A stretch of DNA of 43,104 bases, taken from NCBI GenBank assembly GCA_027049035.1, contig JALTVI010000092.1, forward strand, positions 1 through 43,104, written 5' to 3'. The notes beneath the pieces are model-generated. The model saw only the letters and a program-made list of their open reading frames with translations. It did no database searches and was not told the DNA's origin. The position numbers and the translations under genes are program-made. Origin of the DNA: Sulfurovum sp. (lineage in GTDB: Bacteria > Campylobacterota > Campylobacteria > Campylobacterales > Sulfurovaceae). This document shows, one piece after another, positions 32,293 to 41,981 of this stretch. The number at the start of each line of letters is the position of its first letter. The stretch's first letter is position 1.

Positions 32293-33439
32293 ATTTATCC
32301 TTTCTTTCTAAGTCAAACTCCCCTCTAAACACCCGTTGAGAAAGTGAACCAAAAAGTTCATTTAATTCATCAAGACTTTTTTGGTAATATTTTTTTGTCT
32401 CTTCTACTTGTTGGACTATTGTGGCAAATTTGTTTTGAAGTGGTTTTGGTGGGTATCCTATTTCAATAGCTTCTAATTTTGTAGGTGAAGTATGCTTTAC
32501 TTTTGTTCCAGTTGCTTTTGAATGAATAATTTGACGGATTGATTTTTGATTAAATAAATAAAATATATAAGAATTAACAATAGGTTCTTTTGGAACAACT
32601 AACCCCAATCGCTGATTATGTAAGAACTTATTTGACTCTGGAATAATTAAAGAACTCCCTAATAAACCTGGAGCTTGTTCTGTCATTGCTATAAGTAAAC
32701 TATTCTTTTTTAAAATAAATTCATGTGGAATATCTCCTATATAATATTTTTGTTTTTTACCTCTATCCCTATAGCCACCTTTTTCAAAAAAATTACCTGG
32801 TGTTAATAATAGATATTCTCCATCATCACTGAAAAATTCACTTTTGAAAGCATAACCATGTTTGATATTAAAAATAGAACTAAGTTTGCGTTTTTTCCAC
32901 CCCATCGGATTCAACACAGGATCTCCAAACATATCCAAAAAAGTGCTTTTTAGTAATTCGTCAAGCAATCTAATACTCTCTTCTCGTTTCTCAATAAGTG
33001 CTTCTACTTGGGTTAAAAGGTTTGCTATTTTAATTTGTTCTTCAAGTGTTTTAGGAAAAGGAATTTCTATATTTGAAAGATATTTTTTGGAAATATGTTT
33101 AAGCCCAGCACCCTTAAAACCATCTTCAAGAATTGCTTTATTACTTTTTAAGAAATATGATACATACTTAACATCAACCTTGTCTTCATACTCTATATTC
33201 TTTTGTACTACAAAACAATCCGTCGATGTCGCAAACTTATCATTTATATAATGTAAACTTGCCTGCCCTCCTGTTCCAAAAACAATACTTTCGCCTTCAT
33301 ACAAATACTCGTCGTAGTATTTACTTAGTATTGGACTTGAAGTAAATAATGGGTACTTTCCTTCTTCTTTACCCTCACCAGCTTTTATTTTACTTTTCGG
33401 TAAAAATCTGAAAATATTGCCAAGTTTTTCTTTTTTCAT
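32273..33439 (-). CDS. hsdS: type I restriction-modification specificity subunit HsdS
   Basis: A 388-residue subunit with two target-recognition regions (about residues 1-130 and 180-320), each followed by a conserved helix: IPFPKTLEEQIKIANLLTQV and IGYPPKPLQNKFATIVQQVE. This two-fold design sets the bipartite DNA target. FGTGGQASLHYINDKFATST is typical of the first TRD. It overlaps hsdM by four bases and the ATPase gene by 20. It is much more AT-rich than hsdR and hsdM, as expected for a gene whose recognition parts are often exchanged. Confidence 0.93.
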   Translation of the reverse strand: MKKEKLGNIFRFLPKSKIKAGEGKEEGKYPLFTSSPILSKYYDEYLYEGESIVFGTGGQASLHYINDKFATSTDCFVVQKNIEYEDKVDVKYVSYFLKSNKAILEDGFKGAGLKHISKKYLSNIEIPFPKTLEEQIKIANLLTQVEALIEKREESIRLLDELLKSTFLDMFGDPVLNPMGWKKRKLSSIFNIKHGYAFKSEFFSDDGEYLLLTPGNFFEKGGYRDRGKKQKYYIGDIPHEFILKKNSLLIAMTEQAPGLLGSSLIIPESNKFLHNQRLGLVVPKEPIVNSYIFYLFNQKSIRQIIHSKATGTKVKHTSPTKLEAIEIGYPPKPLQNKFATIVQQVEETKKYYQKSLDELNELFGSLSQRVFRGEFDLERKDKYAIHHK

Positions 33440-34995
33440 TGAATTAAACTCTTCACTTCATTTAATCCGTTGACAATATCTTGTTCAATACTTTCCAATT
33501 TTTTCAAGATATCTTTTGGGTCATCATACGGTATCTCTTCATACACCTCTTCTTTGTAGCTATTGAAACTCAAATCATAGCCATTCTCTACAATCTCTTT
33601 TTTGGGCACAAAAAAGTGCTTGGCTTTTCTGTCATTCTTTGCTTCTTGGTCTCTGTTTTTAAATTTCTCTATAATATCTTGCAAATCACTCTGCTCTATT
33701 TTGGTACGTTTGTCATCGAGACTGTAACCGTCATGCTCCATCTCATAAAACCATACATCATAATCATTCTCTTTTGGAGCCTCTTTTTTACTATTGGCTA
33801 TTTTTGTAAAAATAAGTATGGCAGTTGCTACCCCTGCGTATGGCTTAAATACACCGCTTGGCATGGTAATAACCGCTTTTAGTTGCGACTGCTCCAGCAA
33901 TATTTTACGCGCTTCGACAAATGCTTTGGCCGTACCAAAAAGCACCCCTTGGGGGATGATCACCCCTGCTGTTCCACCTAGGCGAAGCATCGTATGGATA
34001 CGGTCTATAAATAGCAACTCTGTCTTTGTGGTACTGAGGGTTAAAGAGTCTGAGTCTATCTCTCCTTTGTTAAGATTACCCGTAAAAGGTGGATTGGCTA
34101 AGATTGTGTCGTAAGTACCAAGCTCTACGTGGTTGAACTTTTTACTCAGGGTATCCATATAGTCGATTTGCGGGTCGTCAATGCCGTGCATCATCAGGTT
34201 CATCAGCCCCAACCTCACCATTGTCACATCAATATCATACCCGTGTAATGAGCTGTCAAGTGCCTCTTTTACATTGTTTGTCAGAAGTGCACTCGTACTA
34301 CTGCGCCAAAAGCCGTCCTCATCCTGTACGGCATACTTTTTTTCAGTATCAAGAGAGGTGACAATATACTGATATGCTCCAAGCAAAAAGCCTCCAGTAC
34401 CACAGGCAGGATCACCCACCTTGTCGCCCAGTTTTGGTGCTACCAGTTCAGCCAAAAGCTTAATGATATGTCTAGGGGTTCTAAACTGCCCATTTTTACC
34501 GGCTGTGGCTATCTCACCAAGGAGCATCTCATACACATCACCCTGAATATCCTGAAATGCCTGACCATTCTCTTTTGCATCCCGTTCTATCTCTTTAAAT
34601 ATCTCTTCTATCGTACCGACAGCTTCAACAAGCAAAGAGGCAGAAGGGATAATGAAAACAGCATTTTTCATATGCTTAGTAAAATGCGAGTTTTGTCCGT
34701 TCAGCTCTTTGAGGAACGGGAAGACCTTCTGCTGTATATGCGTGAGCATCTCTTCTGCTGGAAGTTGCTTGAAGTTGCTCCATCTGAGCGTATCATCTGG
34801 AAAGATTGACTGGTAACTCTCACCTGTCCACTCAGCATCTGCCATGCGTTTGGTGTCTAACTCGTCTATACGCTTCATAAAAATAAGATAGGTTATCTGC
34901 TCTATAGCGGTCAGAGGATTGGAGATACCGCCACTCCAAAATTTATTCCATAGTTTGTCTATGAGGCTTTTTAGTGCTGGATTGTTCTGTAACAT
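33436..34995 (-). CDS. hsdM: type I restriction-modification DNA methyltransferase HsdM
   Basis: A 519-residue N6-adenine methyltransferase. The SAM-binding motif DPACGTGG is at 195-202 and the catalytic NPPF at 301-304. The N-terminal HsdM helical domain (SLIDKLWNKFWSGG, LIFMKRIDELD) is intact and the C-terminal part has a Lys/Glu-rich tail for subunit contact. The start overlaps the hsdR stop as TAATG. It would protect the host target and form the M2S core of the complex. Confidence 0.96.
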   Translation of the reverse strand: MLQNNPALKSLIDKLWNKFWSGGISNPLTAIEQITYLIFMKRIDELDTKRMADAEWTGESYQSIFPDDTLRWSNFKQLPAEEMLTHIQQKVFPFLKELNGQNSHFTKHMKNAVFIIPSASLLVEAVGTIEEIFKEIERDAKENGQAFQDIQGDVYEMLLGEIATAGKNGQFRTPRHIIKLLAELVAPKLGDKVGDPACGTGGFLLGAYQYIVTSLDTEKKYAVQDEDGFWRSSTSALLTNNVKEALDSSLHGYDIDVTMVRLGLMNLMMHGIDDPQIDYMDTLSKKFNHVELGTYDTILANPPFTGNLNKGEIDSDSLTLSTTKTELLFIDRIHTMLRLGGTAGVIIPQGVLFGTAKAFVEARKILLEQSQLKAVITMPSGVFKPYAGVATAILIFTKIANSKKEAPKENDYDVWFYEMEHDGYSLDDKRTKIEQSDLQDIIEKFKNRDQEAKNDRKAKHFFVPKKEIVENGYDLSFNSYKEEVYEEIPYDDPKDILKKLESIEQDIVNGLNEVKSLIQ

Positions 34996-37778
34996 TATGC
35001 GACAAGTTCCTTTGTTAGTGTTAATATCTCTTCTATCTCGTTAGGGGCAAAAATGCCCCGTATGCCATCTGGATGCAAAACCGTAAATGGAGCAGAGATC
35101 AGATCTCTTTTCTCTATATCCCCCTGCTTGATAATAAAATCTCTCAGCAGATTCAAAAACTCCAGCTGCGTTGTTGTTAGCGTGGTATGTTCAGCGATAA
35201 ACTGATCTATCGAAGCACTTACCGTATCGGGAAAACTCTCTATCTTCTCAATACCAAGCACATGGCGAATAAGCTTCAAAAAAGGTGCTTTTGGGGTATG
35301 ATAGACACGGCGAAGCAGGTCTATGGTGATGTATGGTGATTCGCTTGCCAGCAGCTCAGAAAGCTGCTTGGCTTCCTTTTGGCTTATTCTCTCACCCTCT
35401 TTAATCTTTTGCAAAATAGTATTTTGCTCCAAGAGCTCCGCTATCTTAGCTTCAACCATCTTTTTATACTCGCTAATGCTTACAGACTCATTCTCTGCTC
35501 CAAAGCTGACAAACTCTTTCTCTTTGATGATATCTTTGAGATTAAGCCGTGTCTGCTCCTCTCCTTCTGTGCCTATCTCTCTATACTGCATCAGTGGAGC
35601 CAACTCTTCAGCTATGCCATCAAGCTGTTCATCGCTAGCTTCTTGCCAAAAAGTGGGCTTGAGTGCTTCTTCTATGACATCCTGATGGTTGGCCACAATA
35701 TTGATGGACAAAGGCAGTTGGGCTATCTGATCCATAAGCTTCTGACTCTGTTTCTCATAAGATTCATTGTCAGCTTTTAATCTATAGAGTGAAGCCAAAA
35801 GTACATCTTTTTCAAAACGCATCGCTTTGAAATCTACCCCAACCATGGTTTTAAAAAGCGGCTCTATTTTGCTGTGAAGAAAATTGATCTTCTCCTCATC
35901 CAAGCTTTTCCAAAAATCATCGTTCAGTTTCTCTAACTCATTTTTGGCATCTTTTATAACGATAGAACCTTCAGGAAGATGAGCGATCTCTGCTCTGAGT
36001 ATTTCTATCTCTTTGGTGGCTATCTCCACATCTTTATCAATGGCTTCTGCTATCTTGTCTATACGTATCTCGGCACGCTTGACCGGTAGAGGTGTCGTAT
36101 TTGACAACTCTTTGCCTTTTGGATTGAGCTTGAAATACTCGAAATTGTCCCAGCAGTCCATAATAAGAAAATGCTCTTTATGTGTACACCATGGTTTCAG
36201 ACTACCAGGCTCCAACAGTCTGGTTCCCCGTCCTATCATCTGCCAAAAACGGGTATATGAGTAGATAGGTTTGGCAAATACCAGATTGACCAACTCTCGT
36301 ACATCCACACCCGTATCTAACATGCCTACTGATATAGCGACTCTGGGCATGGATTGATTTTTGAACTGATCGAGCAAACCGCCCTTGCCATACACACGGC
36401 TGTCATCCGACACCATCACCTTGGCAAGTTCTCCGGCATACTCTGGATAAAGCTCGTCAAATATCTGCTCTATCCGTCTTGCATGGCTTTTGGTCATACA
36501 GAAAAAAATCGTTTTTGCAGGAAGTACACCATCATCATCTTTTATGCACTCTTCCATAAAAGTTTTAACAATAAGCCTGTTGGTATCTTTGTTGATAACT
36601 CTCTTCTCAAGCTCTGTGCCCTCGAAGTTTATCTCATCAATATCTTTCCCCTCAAGCATCAAGCGTTTTTGATCTTCTAACGTGATGGTGCGTTTATTAA
36701 TGCCCTCATCTTGAAACTTGGTTTTGATTTTCATCACTTGAAAGTCACACAGATAAGGAGGCTCATGCTGTAGTGCTTCTTCGTAAGAGAAAGCAAAAGT
36801 GGGCACACCATCTTCACAATCGAAAAGCTCAAAAGTATTGTGGTCTATCACATTGGTAGGCGTAGCGGTTAGCCCAAGACGAAAAGCATCAAAATACTCA
36901 AAGATCTCTCCATACGTATTGTAGATGGAACGGTGTGACTCATCTACAACTATCAGATCGAAAAAGTGTGAGGAGAGCGTTTGCTCTTCATCTCGAATAA
37001 TATTCAGCATACTGGGATAGGTAGAGACGTAAATACGTCTGTCTTTTACGATGGACTTTTCTCCAAACTTAGGCCAATACGGTTCGTTTGGCATATGCTC
37101 ACGAAATGCATCTATGGCTTGCTCCCTGAGGGCTATACGATCAACCAAGAAAAGCGTTCGTTTGACATACCCTGCTTTCATTAGAGCATCAACAAGCGCT
37201 ATAGTCGTTCTTGTTTTACCGGTACCCGTCGCCATCACCAGTAGAAAGTTACGCCTCTTTTTCTCTATGCCTTCCATGACGGCACGTATAGCCCCTATCT
37301 GATAGTCTCGACCGGCTATATTTGTATCTATGAATTGGTGAGAGAGTGGCTTTTTATACATCTGAATATGACGAAGCCTCTCCAAGTCATCACGCGTTGG
37401 AAAAGCGTGTATTTTTCTAGGTGGGTAATTGCCAATATCCCAAAAATAAATATCATTGCCATTGGTATAAAAACAGAACGGAAGTTCAGAATCTGACATT
37501 TGCTGGATACGCTGGGCATACTGCTTCGCTTGCTCCCGTCCGAGTTCCGCATCTTTACTTGTTCGCTTTGCTTCGACCACTGCCAACGGCTTACCGTCAC
37601 GACCAAGAAGCACATAATCAGAAAACTGTGTCGATTTATAAGGGGAAGAAGCATCTGCTATGAGTGCGCCACCTTGCAGAGCAAACTCTTCTACTACTTT
37701 TGTATGGTCATGCACATCCCATCCTGAAGCAAGTAAACGCTTGTCTATAAGTAAGGCGCGTGTCTGTGCTTCTGTCAT
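34995..37778 (-). CDS. hsdR: type I restriction endonuclease subunit HsdR
   Basis: A 927-residue motor-nuclease. The PD-(D/E)xK nuclease site is D54 with E69-A-K71 (VVEAKRT). The SF2 translocase shows Walker A ATGTGKT (183-189), the DESH box (279-282) and a downstream QMIGRGTR motif VI. A C-terminal domain of about 130 residues would dock to HsdM. All parts are present and the frame is unbroken. It is the first gene of the leftward chain, 111 bases after an hepT remnant. A tandem GCGTAAAA repeat lies upstream in the promoter region. Confidence 0.96.
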   Translation of the reverse strand: MTEAQTRALLIDKRLLASGWDVHDHTKVVEEFALQGGALIADASSPYKSTQFSDYVLLGRDGKPLAVVEAKRTSKDAELGREQAKQYAQRIQQMSDSELPFCFYTNGNDIYFWDIGNYPPRKIHAFPTRDDLERLRHIQMYKKPLSHQFIDTNIAGRDYQIGAIRAVMEGIEKKRRNFLLVMATGTGKTRTTIALVDALMKAGYVKRTLFLVDRIALREQAIDAFREHMPNEPYWPKFGEKSIVKDRRIYVSTYPSMLNIIRDEEQTLSSHFFDLIVVDESHRSIYNTYGEIFEYFDAFRLGLTATPTNVIDHNTFELFDCEDGVPTFAFSYEEALQHEPPYLCDFQVMKIKTKFQDEGINKRTITLEDQKRLMLEGKDIDEINFEGTELEKRVINKDTNRLIVKTFMEECIKDDDGVLPAKTIFFCMTKSHARRIEQIFDELYPEYAGELAKVMVSDDSRVYGKGGLLDQFKNQSMPRVAISVGMLDTGVDVRELVNLVFAKPIYSYTRFWQMIGRGTRLLEPGSLKPWCTHKEHFLIMDCWDNFEYFKLNPKGKELSNTTPLPVKRAEIRIDKIAEAIDKDVEIATKEIEILRAEIAHLPEGSIVIKDAKNELEKLNDDFWKSLDEEKINFLHSKIEPLFKTMVGVDFKAMRFEKDVLLASLYRLKADNESYEKQSQKLMDQIAQLPLSINIVANHQDVIEEALKPTFWQEASDEQLDGIAEELAPLMQYREIGTEGEEQTRLNLKDIIKEKEFVSFGAENESVSISEYKKMVEAKIAELLEQNTILQKIKEGERISQKEAKQLSELLASESPYITIDLLRRVYHTPKAPFLKLIRHVLGIEKIESFPDTVSASIDQFIAEHTTLTTTQLEFLNLLRDFIIKQGDIEKRDLISAPFTVLHPDGIRGIFAPNEIEEILTLTKELVA

Positions 37779-37889
37779 TCTACCCTTCCCCTCTTTGAGT
37801 TGCTATATTTTAGCGTAAAAGCGTAAAAAATATATAGTTCTTACATTTTCAACCACTAGTAGCTATTATCGTTTTATGCCAACCCCATT

Positions 37890-37991
37890 TTACAACGCTT
37901 GAATATGTTCTTTTGGTTCATCCATCTTCTCATCACATATCATATAAATCGTTTCTGCATCAATATCAACATAGTGATGAGAGATCAAGCC
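37890..37991 (-). pseudogene. hepT (DUF86/HEPN toxin) C-terminal remnant
   Basis: An open stretch of about 34 codons directly following the mntA-like gene, in another frame, translates to SALYGLISHHYVDIDAETIY and then a C-terminal part ending EPKEHIQAL before TAA (37892-37890). HepT toxins have an R..HxY active site followed by such a segment (HxYFxID...). Only that C-terminal third is present, and no start codon or upstream HEPN helices are left. The gene therefore looks deleted at its 5' end and fused to the end of the mntA-like gene. Confidence 0.6.
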
Positions 37992-38296
37992 GTATAAAGC
38001 ACTTCACTCTCTATCTGTCTTTTCAGCCCTTTTCTAAGCTTTGGATGCTCATGGATCATATCGATTTTTTTGCCAAATGCCTTTTCCAGATAGAGCCACA
38101 AACCCGTCATATTATCGAGTGTTTTCTCACTAAAAACCACATAGAAATCAATATCGCTCTTCTCTGTCGCCAGATCTTTGGCATACGAGCCAAAAAGACC
38201 GATCTTGCTCACGGCATACTTCTCTTGCAGCAGACCTTTATGTTCTCTAATAAAGTTTAGTATCTCTTCTTTTTGCATTGCCATCTTTTTACTCAA
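37985..38296 (-). CDS. MntA-like nucleotidyltransferase antitoxin
   Basis: A protein of up to 103 residues with the minimal nucleotidyltransferase core GLFGSYAKDLATEKSDIDFYV (GSYA, then the D-x-D pair), followed by LWLYLEKAFGKKIDMI. MntA antitoxins AMPylate the paired HEPN toxin HepT. The longest frame begins with TTG at 38296; ATG 38284 or 38278 is more likely. Its usual partner is reduced to a fragment downstream, so it is probably an orphan antitoxin. It lies next to a restriction operon, a common setting for such pairs. Confidence 0.78.
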   Translation of the reverse strand: MSKKMAMQKEEILNFIREHKGLLQEKYAVSKIGLFGSYAKDLATEKSDIDFYVVFSEKTLDNMTGLWLYLEKAFGKKIDMIHEHPKLRKGLKRQIESEVLYTA

Positions 38297-38341
38297 AATA
38301 TCTATTGCTTTTCCTGTATTATAGCATATTGAAACAAGAGC

Positions 38342-40045
38342 TTACGACGAACAACTCACATGCGACACCCCTGCGATGTCAAAAAGATCGGCAGGTTTCT
38401 TTCGGTAGTATTTGCTCTCTACCGCTTCAGACTGTTCCTCATAAGGATCGGTCATCACTTTCATGAGCTCCTCAATAAGGCTATAGTCACCACGCTGCGC
38501 GGCTTTATAGGCAGGCACAAGGATCCATTCGCGCAGGGTGTATTTGGGGTTGGTCTTTTTCATCTGTACCGAGAATGCCGTACGAGACTCCGGTGTATCT
38601 GCATCGATAGCACTTCGCCACTGCCTGAGCCATGCCCGCCAGCGATCAAGGAGTGCTTCGTTGTCGACATTGGCATAGAAGCTCTTGGTAAGCGGTGTGA
38701 TATCATCAGGGATATGGGAGAGTTCTCGGAAAAATATTGTATAGTCCACCGTTGTCTCCATCATCAGACGCATCAGCTCATTGAAAAGTTTGGCATCAAA
38801 CGTTTGCAAACCAAGCTTCGAAGTCCACATCTGTATCATCTGTGCTTGCATGAGGAGAGGGAATGCCTTTTCTACCTCATCCAGTCTCTCCAGTACCTCT
38901 ACATCATCCTGCAGCAGCGGGCGCAGTGCCGAAACAAACATCTTGAAGTTCTGCTCCGCCGCTTTGGGCTGGTTGAGAAAGGAGAAGTGTCTGCCTCCGC
39001 CCGTCCATGGTTGATAATAGGGATCAAAGGCGTCGATGAACCCGAACGGCCCGTAGTCAAGGGTAAAGCCGCCAACGGCACAGTTGTCACTGTTGAAGTT
39101 CCCCTGAGTGTACCCTACCCGTATCCAGTCGGCTACCAGTGCGCTCAGACGCTTCCCAAAGGCATGGGCAAGCTGCACAACCTGCTCTGTAAGCGGCTGT
39201 GAGGTGTCGACCTCTTCACTGTACTCACGGGTGATGATGTAGCGCACTATCGCTTCAAGCTCTTCCATCGCCTGAGGATGCTCCTCTTTACGTGCACGAC
39301 GTCCAAAAAGTTCAAGCTGCCCTACACGCAGGAACGAGGAGGCAACACGCGTGGTGATGGCAACGGGTTCGTCGATCATCACTTCAGGATCTCTGGAGTG
39401 TGACCCCTCACGGAACCAGGGGCGTCTGACCGTTTCGGTGGTAGATGTGTAAAGCGTCAAGGAGCGTGTGGTGGGGACGCCAAGCGCGTGCATATGCTCC
39501 TGTGCCAGAAACTCCCGCACGCTCGAACGCAGCACTGCACGCCCGTCCGCACCCCGGCAGTAGGGTGTGCGCCCGCCGCCTTTGAGCTGCATCTCCCACC
39601 GTCTGCCATTGAGCACTCCCTCGAAGATGGAAACGGCACGTCCGTCACCATACCCGTTACCGGTACCGAACGGACACTGCTCATACAGTTCCGTACCATA
39701 AATGGAGAGTGCATACCCCGTCGCCCAGCCATGTGCTCTCAGCGGTTCTGGCAAAGCGGAAGCATCGCCGCAGAACATCCGCATAAACGGCTCTGAGGTT
39801 GCCAGGTCATCTGCCAAGCCAAGCTCTTTGAAAAACTGCCTGCTGTGTGATACATAAACAGGGTTGGCTATGGGTGTGGGTTTGACCGGTACGTAGTGCC
39901 CGCTGAAGACCTGCCGCGGGTCGTGGTCTCTGCCGTCATCGGTTGCCTGCGGGTCTGGCTGCAGGGTATCGAGCAGTGAGTAGTCCGCGTGCTTGGCAAA
40001 ATCTTCGAGGCTATCTATGGCTGTAGTACTTGTATCATTTTTCAT
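38342..40045 (-). CDS. selO: protein adenylyltransferase SelO
   Basis: SelO is a pseudokinase-fold enzyme that AMPylates proteins, mainly in redox homeostasis. The 567-residue protein has [40 protein letters not shown] and [19 protein letters not shown], which form the nucleotide-binding core. The C-terminus ends SCSS, and this Cys occupies the position of selenocysteine in animal SELENOO. A start at ATG 40045 has GGAAG upstream. It diverges from the response-regulator gene across about 117 bases. Confidence 0.93.
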   Translation of the reverse strand: MKNDTSTTAIDSLEDFAKHADYSLLDTLQPDPQATDDGRDHDPRQVFSGHYVPVKPTPIANPVYVSHSRQFFKELGLADDLATSEPFMRMFCGDASALPEPLRAHGWATGYALSIYGTELYEQCPFGTGNGYGDGRAVSIFEGVLNGRRWEMQLKGGGRTPYCRGADGRAVLRSSVREFLAQEHMHALGVPTTRSLTLYTSTTETVRRPWFREGSHSRDPEVMIDEPVAITTRVASSFLRVGQLELFGRRARKEEHPQAMEELEAIVRYIITREYSEEVDTSQPLTEQVVQLAHAFGKRLSALVADWIRVGYTQGNFNSDNCAVGGFTLDYGPFGFIDAFDPYYQPWTGGGRHFSFLNQPKAAEQNFKMFVSALRPLLQDDVEVLERLDEVEKAFPLLMQAQMIQMWTSKLGLQTFDAKLFNELMRLMMETTVDYTIFFRELSHIPDDITPLTKSFYANVDNEALLDRWRAWLRQWRSAIDADTPESRTAFSVQMKKTNPKYTLREWILVPAYKAAQRGDYSLIEELMKVMTDPYEEQSEAVESKYYRKKPADLFDIAGVSHVSCSS

Positions 40046-40162
40046 AGTGCTTCCAACTAGGAGTATATTTATCTTATTTATACTATAGCAAAGTTAGATA
40101 AAAGTAGTGACAGTTGATATTTGGTTGATACTCTCTTGCTACAATATCGCAAAAGGAGTCGT

Positions 40163-40828
40163 ATGCACCAGAAGATCCTGCTGCTTGAAGATGATCTGCA
40201 GCTTAACGATACCGTCAAACAGTTTCTCGAACACCACGGCTACACGGTGCTCAGCGCCTACGATGCACACAGGGCGAAAGAGATCGCCTATGAGACCGAT
40301 GTGGACCTGATGCTACTTGACATCAAGGTACCTGCACAGAACGGTTTCGACCTGCTTGCGGAGCTTCGCAAAGAGGGTAACGACACACCGGCGATCTTCA
40401 TCACCTCTCTGCACAGCGTCGAAGATGTCAGCCGAGGGTTCGATGTGGGGTGTGATGACTACATCCGCAAACCCTTTGCCCTCAAGGAGCTGCTGGTACG
40501 CATCGAAGCGCAGCTACGCAAACGCTACGGCAGCAGGGATGCCTACATCGATCTGGGTAGTGAAATGCACTTTTACCCAAAAGAGTTCCGTTTGACAAAG
40601 GCGGGCGAAACCCTTCCGCTCAAGAACAAGGAAGCCAAACTGCTGGCTCTCCTGCTCGAACACAGCAACCAGCTTGTCGACTACGACAAAATCAACACCG
40701 CCCTTTGGGACTACGACGAGGAGCCAAGCCCGGGCTCGCTGCGCACCTACATCAAAACCCTGCGCTCTCTGATTGGCAAAGAACGTATCGAAACTGTCAA
40801 AAATGTAGGATACCGCTTTGTTCCGTAG
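40163..40828 (+). CDS. OmpR-family response regulator
   Basis: A regulator of about 221 residues: receiver domain (KILLLEDDLQLNDTVKQFLE, phospho-accepting Asp in DLMLLDIKVP, CDDYIRKPF with the conserved Lys) and a C-terminal winged-helix effector domain from about 125 (LPLKNKEAKLLALLLEH, RTYIKTLRSLIGKERIETVKNVGYRF). I chose ATG 40163, after AAAGGAG; a longer frame begins at GTG/ATG 40121 without support. It overlaps the histidine kinase gene by 11 bases. Confidence 0.92.
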   Translation: MHQKILLLEDDLQLNDTVKQFLEHHGYTVLSAYDAHRAKEIAYETDVDLMLLDIKVPAQNGFDLLAELRKEGNDTPAIFITSLHSVEDVSRGFDVGCDDYIRKPFALKELLVRIEAQLRKRYGSRDAYIDLGSEMHFYPKEFRLTKAGETLPLKNKEAKLLALLLEHSNQLVDYDKINTALWDYDEEPSPGSLRTYIKTLRSLIGKERIETVKNVGYRFVP

Positions 40829-41981
40829 CGAAAAGAAGAGCCTTTTTCGGTTTCTCTCCATCTACCTGCTTTCGACATTCACCCTCTTTGCCATCGGCGC
40901 TTCCATCTTCTATACGCTTGAAAAACACCACCTCATCGACAGACAGCGACAAATGATGGCACAGGAAGGGGAACATATCCAACACCAGCTCATTGCACTG
41001 CACAAAAGCTTTGCAAAAAAGCTGCCTATCTACATCGACCCGGCATACGCCATTACGCTCCTTGATATCGACAAACAGCCCATCACCGGTGACTCCGCAC
41101 TTTTAAAACAGCTAGACTTTGCAAAGGAGTACCAGACTGTCGGCAGCCAACTTATTTATTTAAAATCTGTAGAGCCCTACTATCTCGGCACCGTCTACAT
41201 CGTGCTGCAGACTCCGGTAGACCGGGCCGGCATAGCGCAGCTGCAGCGGACCATTCTGCTCTTTATGCTCGCTGCGGGCATCTTCTTTTTGCTGCTTGGG
41301 CTCTTTCTTGGCCGCCTCTTCATCGCACCGATGCGCGAAGCGATAGAGACGATGAACCGCTTCATTCAGGACACCACACATGAACTCAACACCCCGGTAA
41401 GCACCATATTGACCAACCTTGAACTGATACAGACGATGCGAAAGTGCGATGCCAAAGAAGAGATGCAGCGCATCGAGATCGCCTCTAAGACGCTTAGCCG
41501 CATCTACGACGACCTGACCTATCTCAAGCTCAACCACGCCTACCACCGCGATATACGCCCGCTGGATCTTTCGCGTCTCTTAAGAGAGCGCATCGCCTAT
41601 TTTGCCACCGCCATCGAAGCCAAAAAGCTGAAGCTTAAAAAGGAGATCGCAGAGGATGTCGTGCTGGAGATGGACCACGACGATGCGCTCAGGCTCATCG
41701 ACAATCTGCTCTCCAATGCGATCAAGTACAACCGCACCGGTGGGAAACTGCACATAAAGCTCGATGTGACACAGCTTGTCGTCGCAGACAGCGGGGTGGG
41801 TATGGATGCGCAGACACTGCAGTATGTACACGAGCGCTTCAGGCGCGCCAACGGCAGCGAAGGGGGCTTTGGTATCGGGCTGGACATTGTCCATCAGGTC
41901 ATCAAGGCATACGGCTTTGCGATCACATTCAACTCACAGCCGAACGAAGGTACGGAGGTAACGGTACAATGGGAAAAGTAA
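40818..41981 (+). CDS. membrane sensor histidine kinase
   Basis: A 387-residue kinase with a TTG start after AGGA inside the regulator's 3' end. Two membrane helices (about 11-35 and 146-172) border a small periplasmic sensor region of about 110 residues. The H-box is DTTHELNTPVSTI, the N-box LIDNLLSNAIKYNR, and the G-boxes are VADSGVGM and GGFGIGLDIV. A HAMP domain is short or missing. It is partner of the preceding regulator. The overlap with the haem-binding gene suggests a periplasmic redox or haem-related signal. Confidence 0.9.
   Translation: MFRSEKKSLFRFLSIYLLSTFTLFAIGASIFYTLEKHHLIDRQRQMMAQEGEHIQHQLIALHKSFAKKLPIYIDPAYAITLLDIDKQPITGDSALLKQLDFAKEYQTVGSQLIYLKSVEPYYLGTVYIVLQTPVDRAGIAQLQRTILLFMLAAGIFFLLLGLFLGRLFIAPMREAIETMNRFIQDTTHELNTPVSTILTNLELIQTMRKCDAKEEMQRIEIASKTLSRIYDDLTYLKLNHAYHRDIRPLDLSRLLRERIAYFATAIEAKKLKLKKEIAEDVVLEMDHDDALRLIDNLLSNAIKYNRTGGKLHIKLDVTQLVVADSGVGMDAQTLQYVHERFRRANGSEGGFGIGLDIVHQVIKAYGFAITFNSQPNEGTEVTVQWEK

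Noticed and set aside
37805-37830. Tandem GCGTAAAA repeat upstream of hsdR
   Set aside because: Only two units are present. This is too few to call a regulatory array or CRISPR-like repeat.
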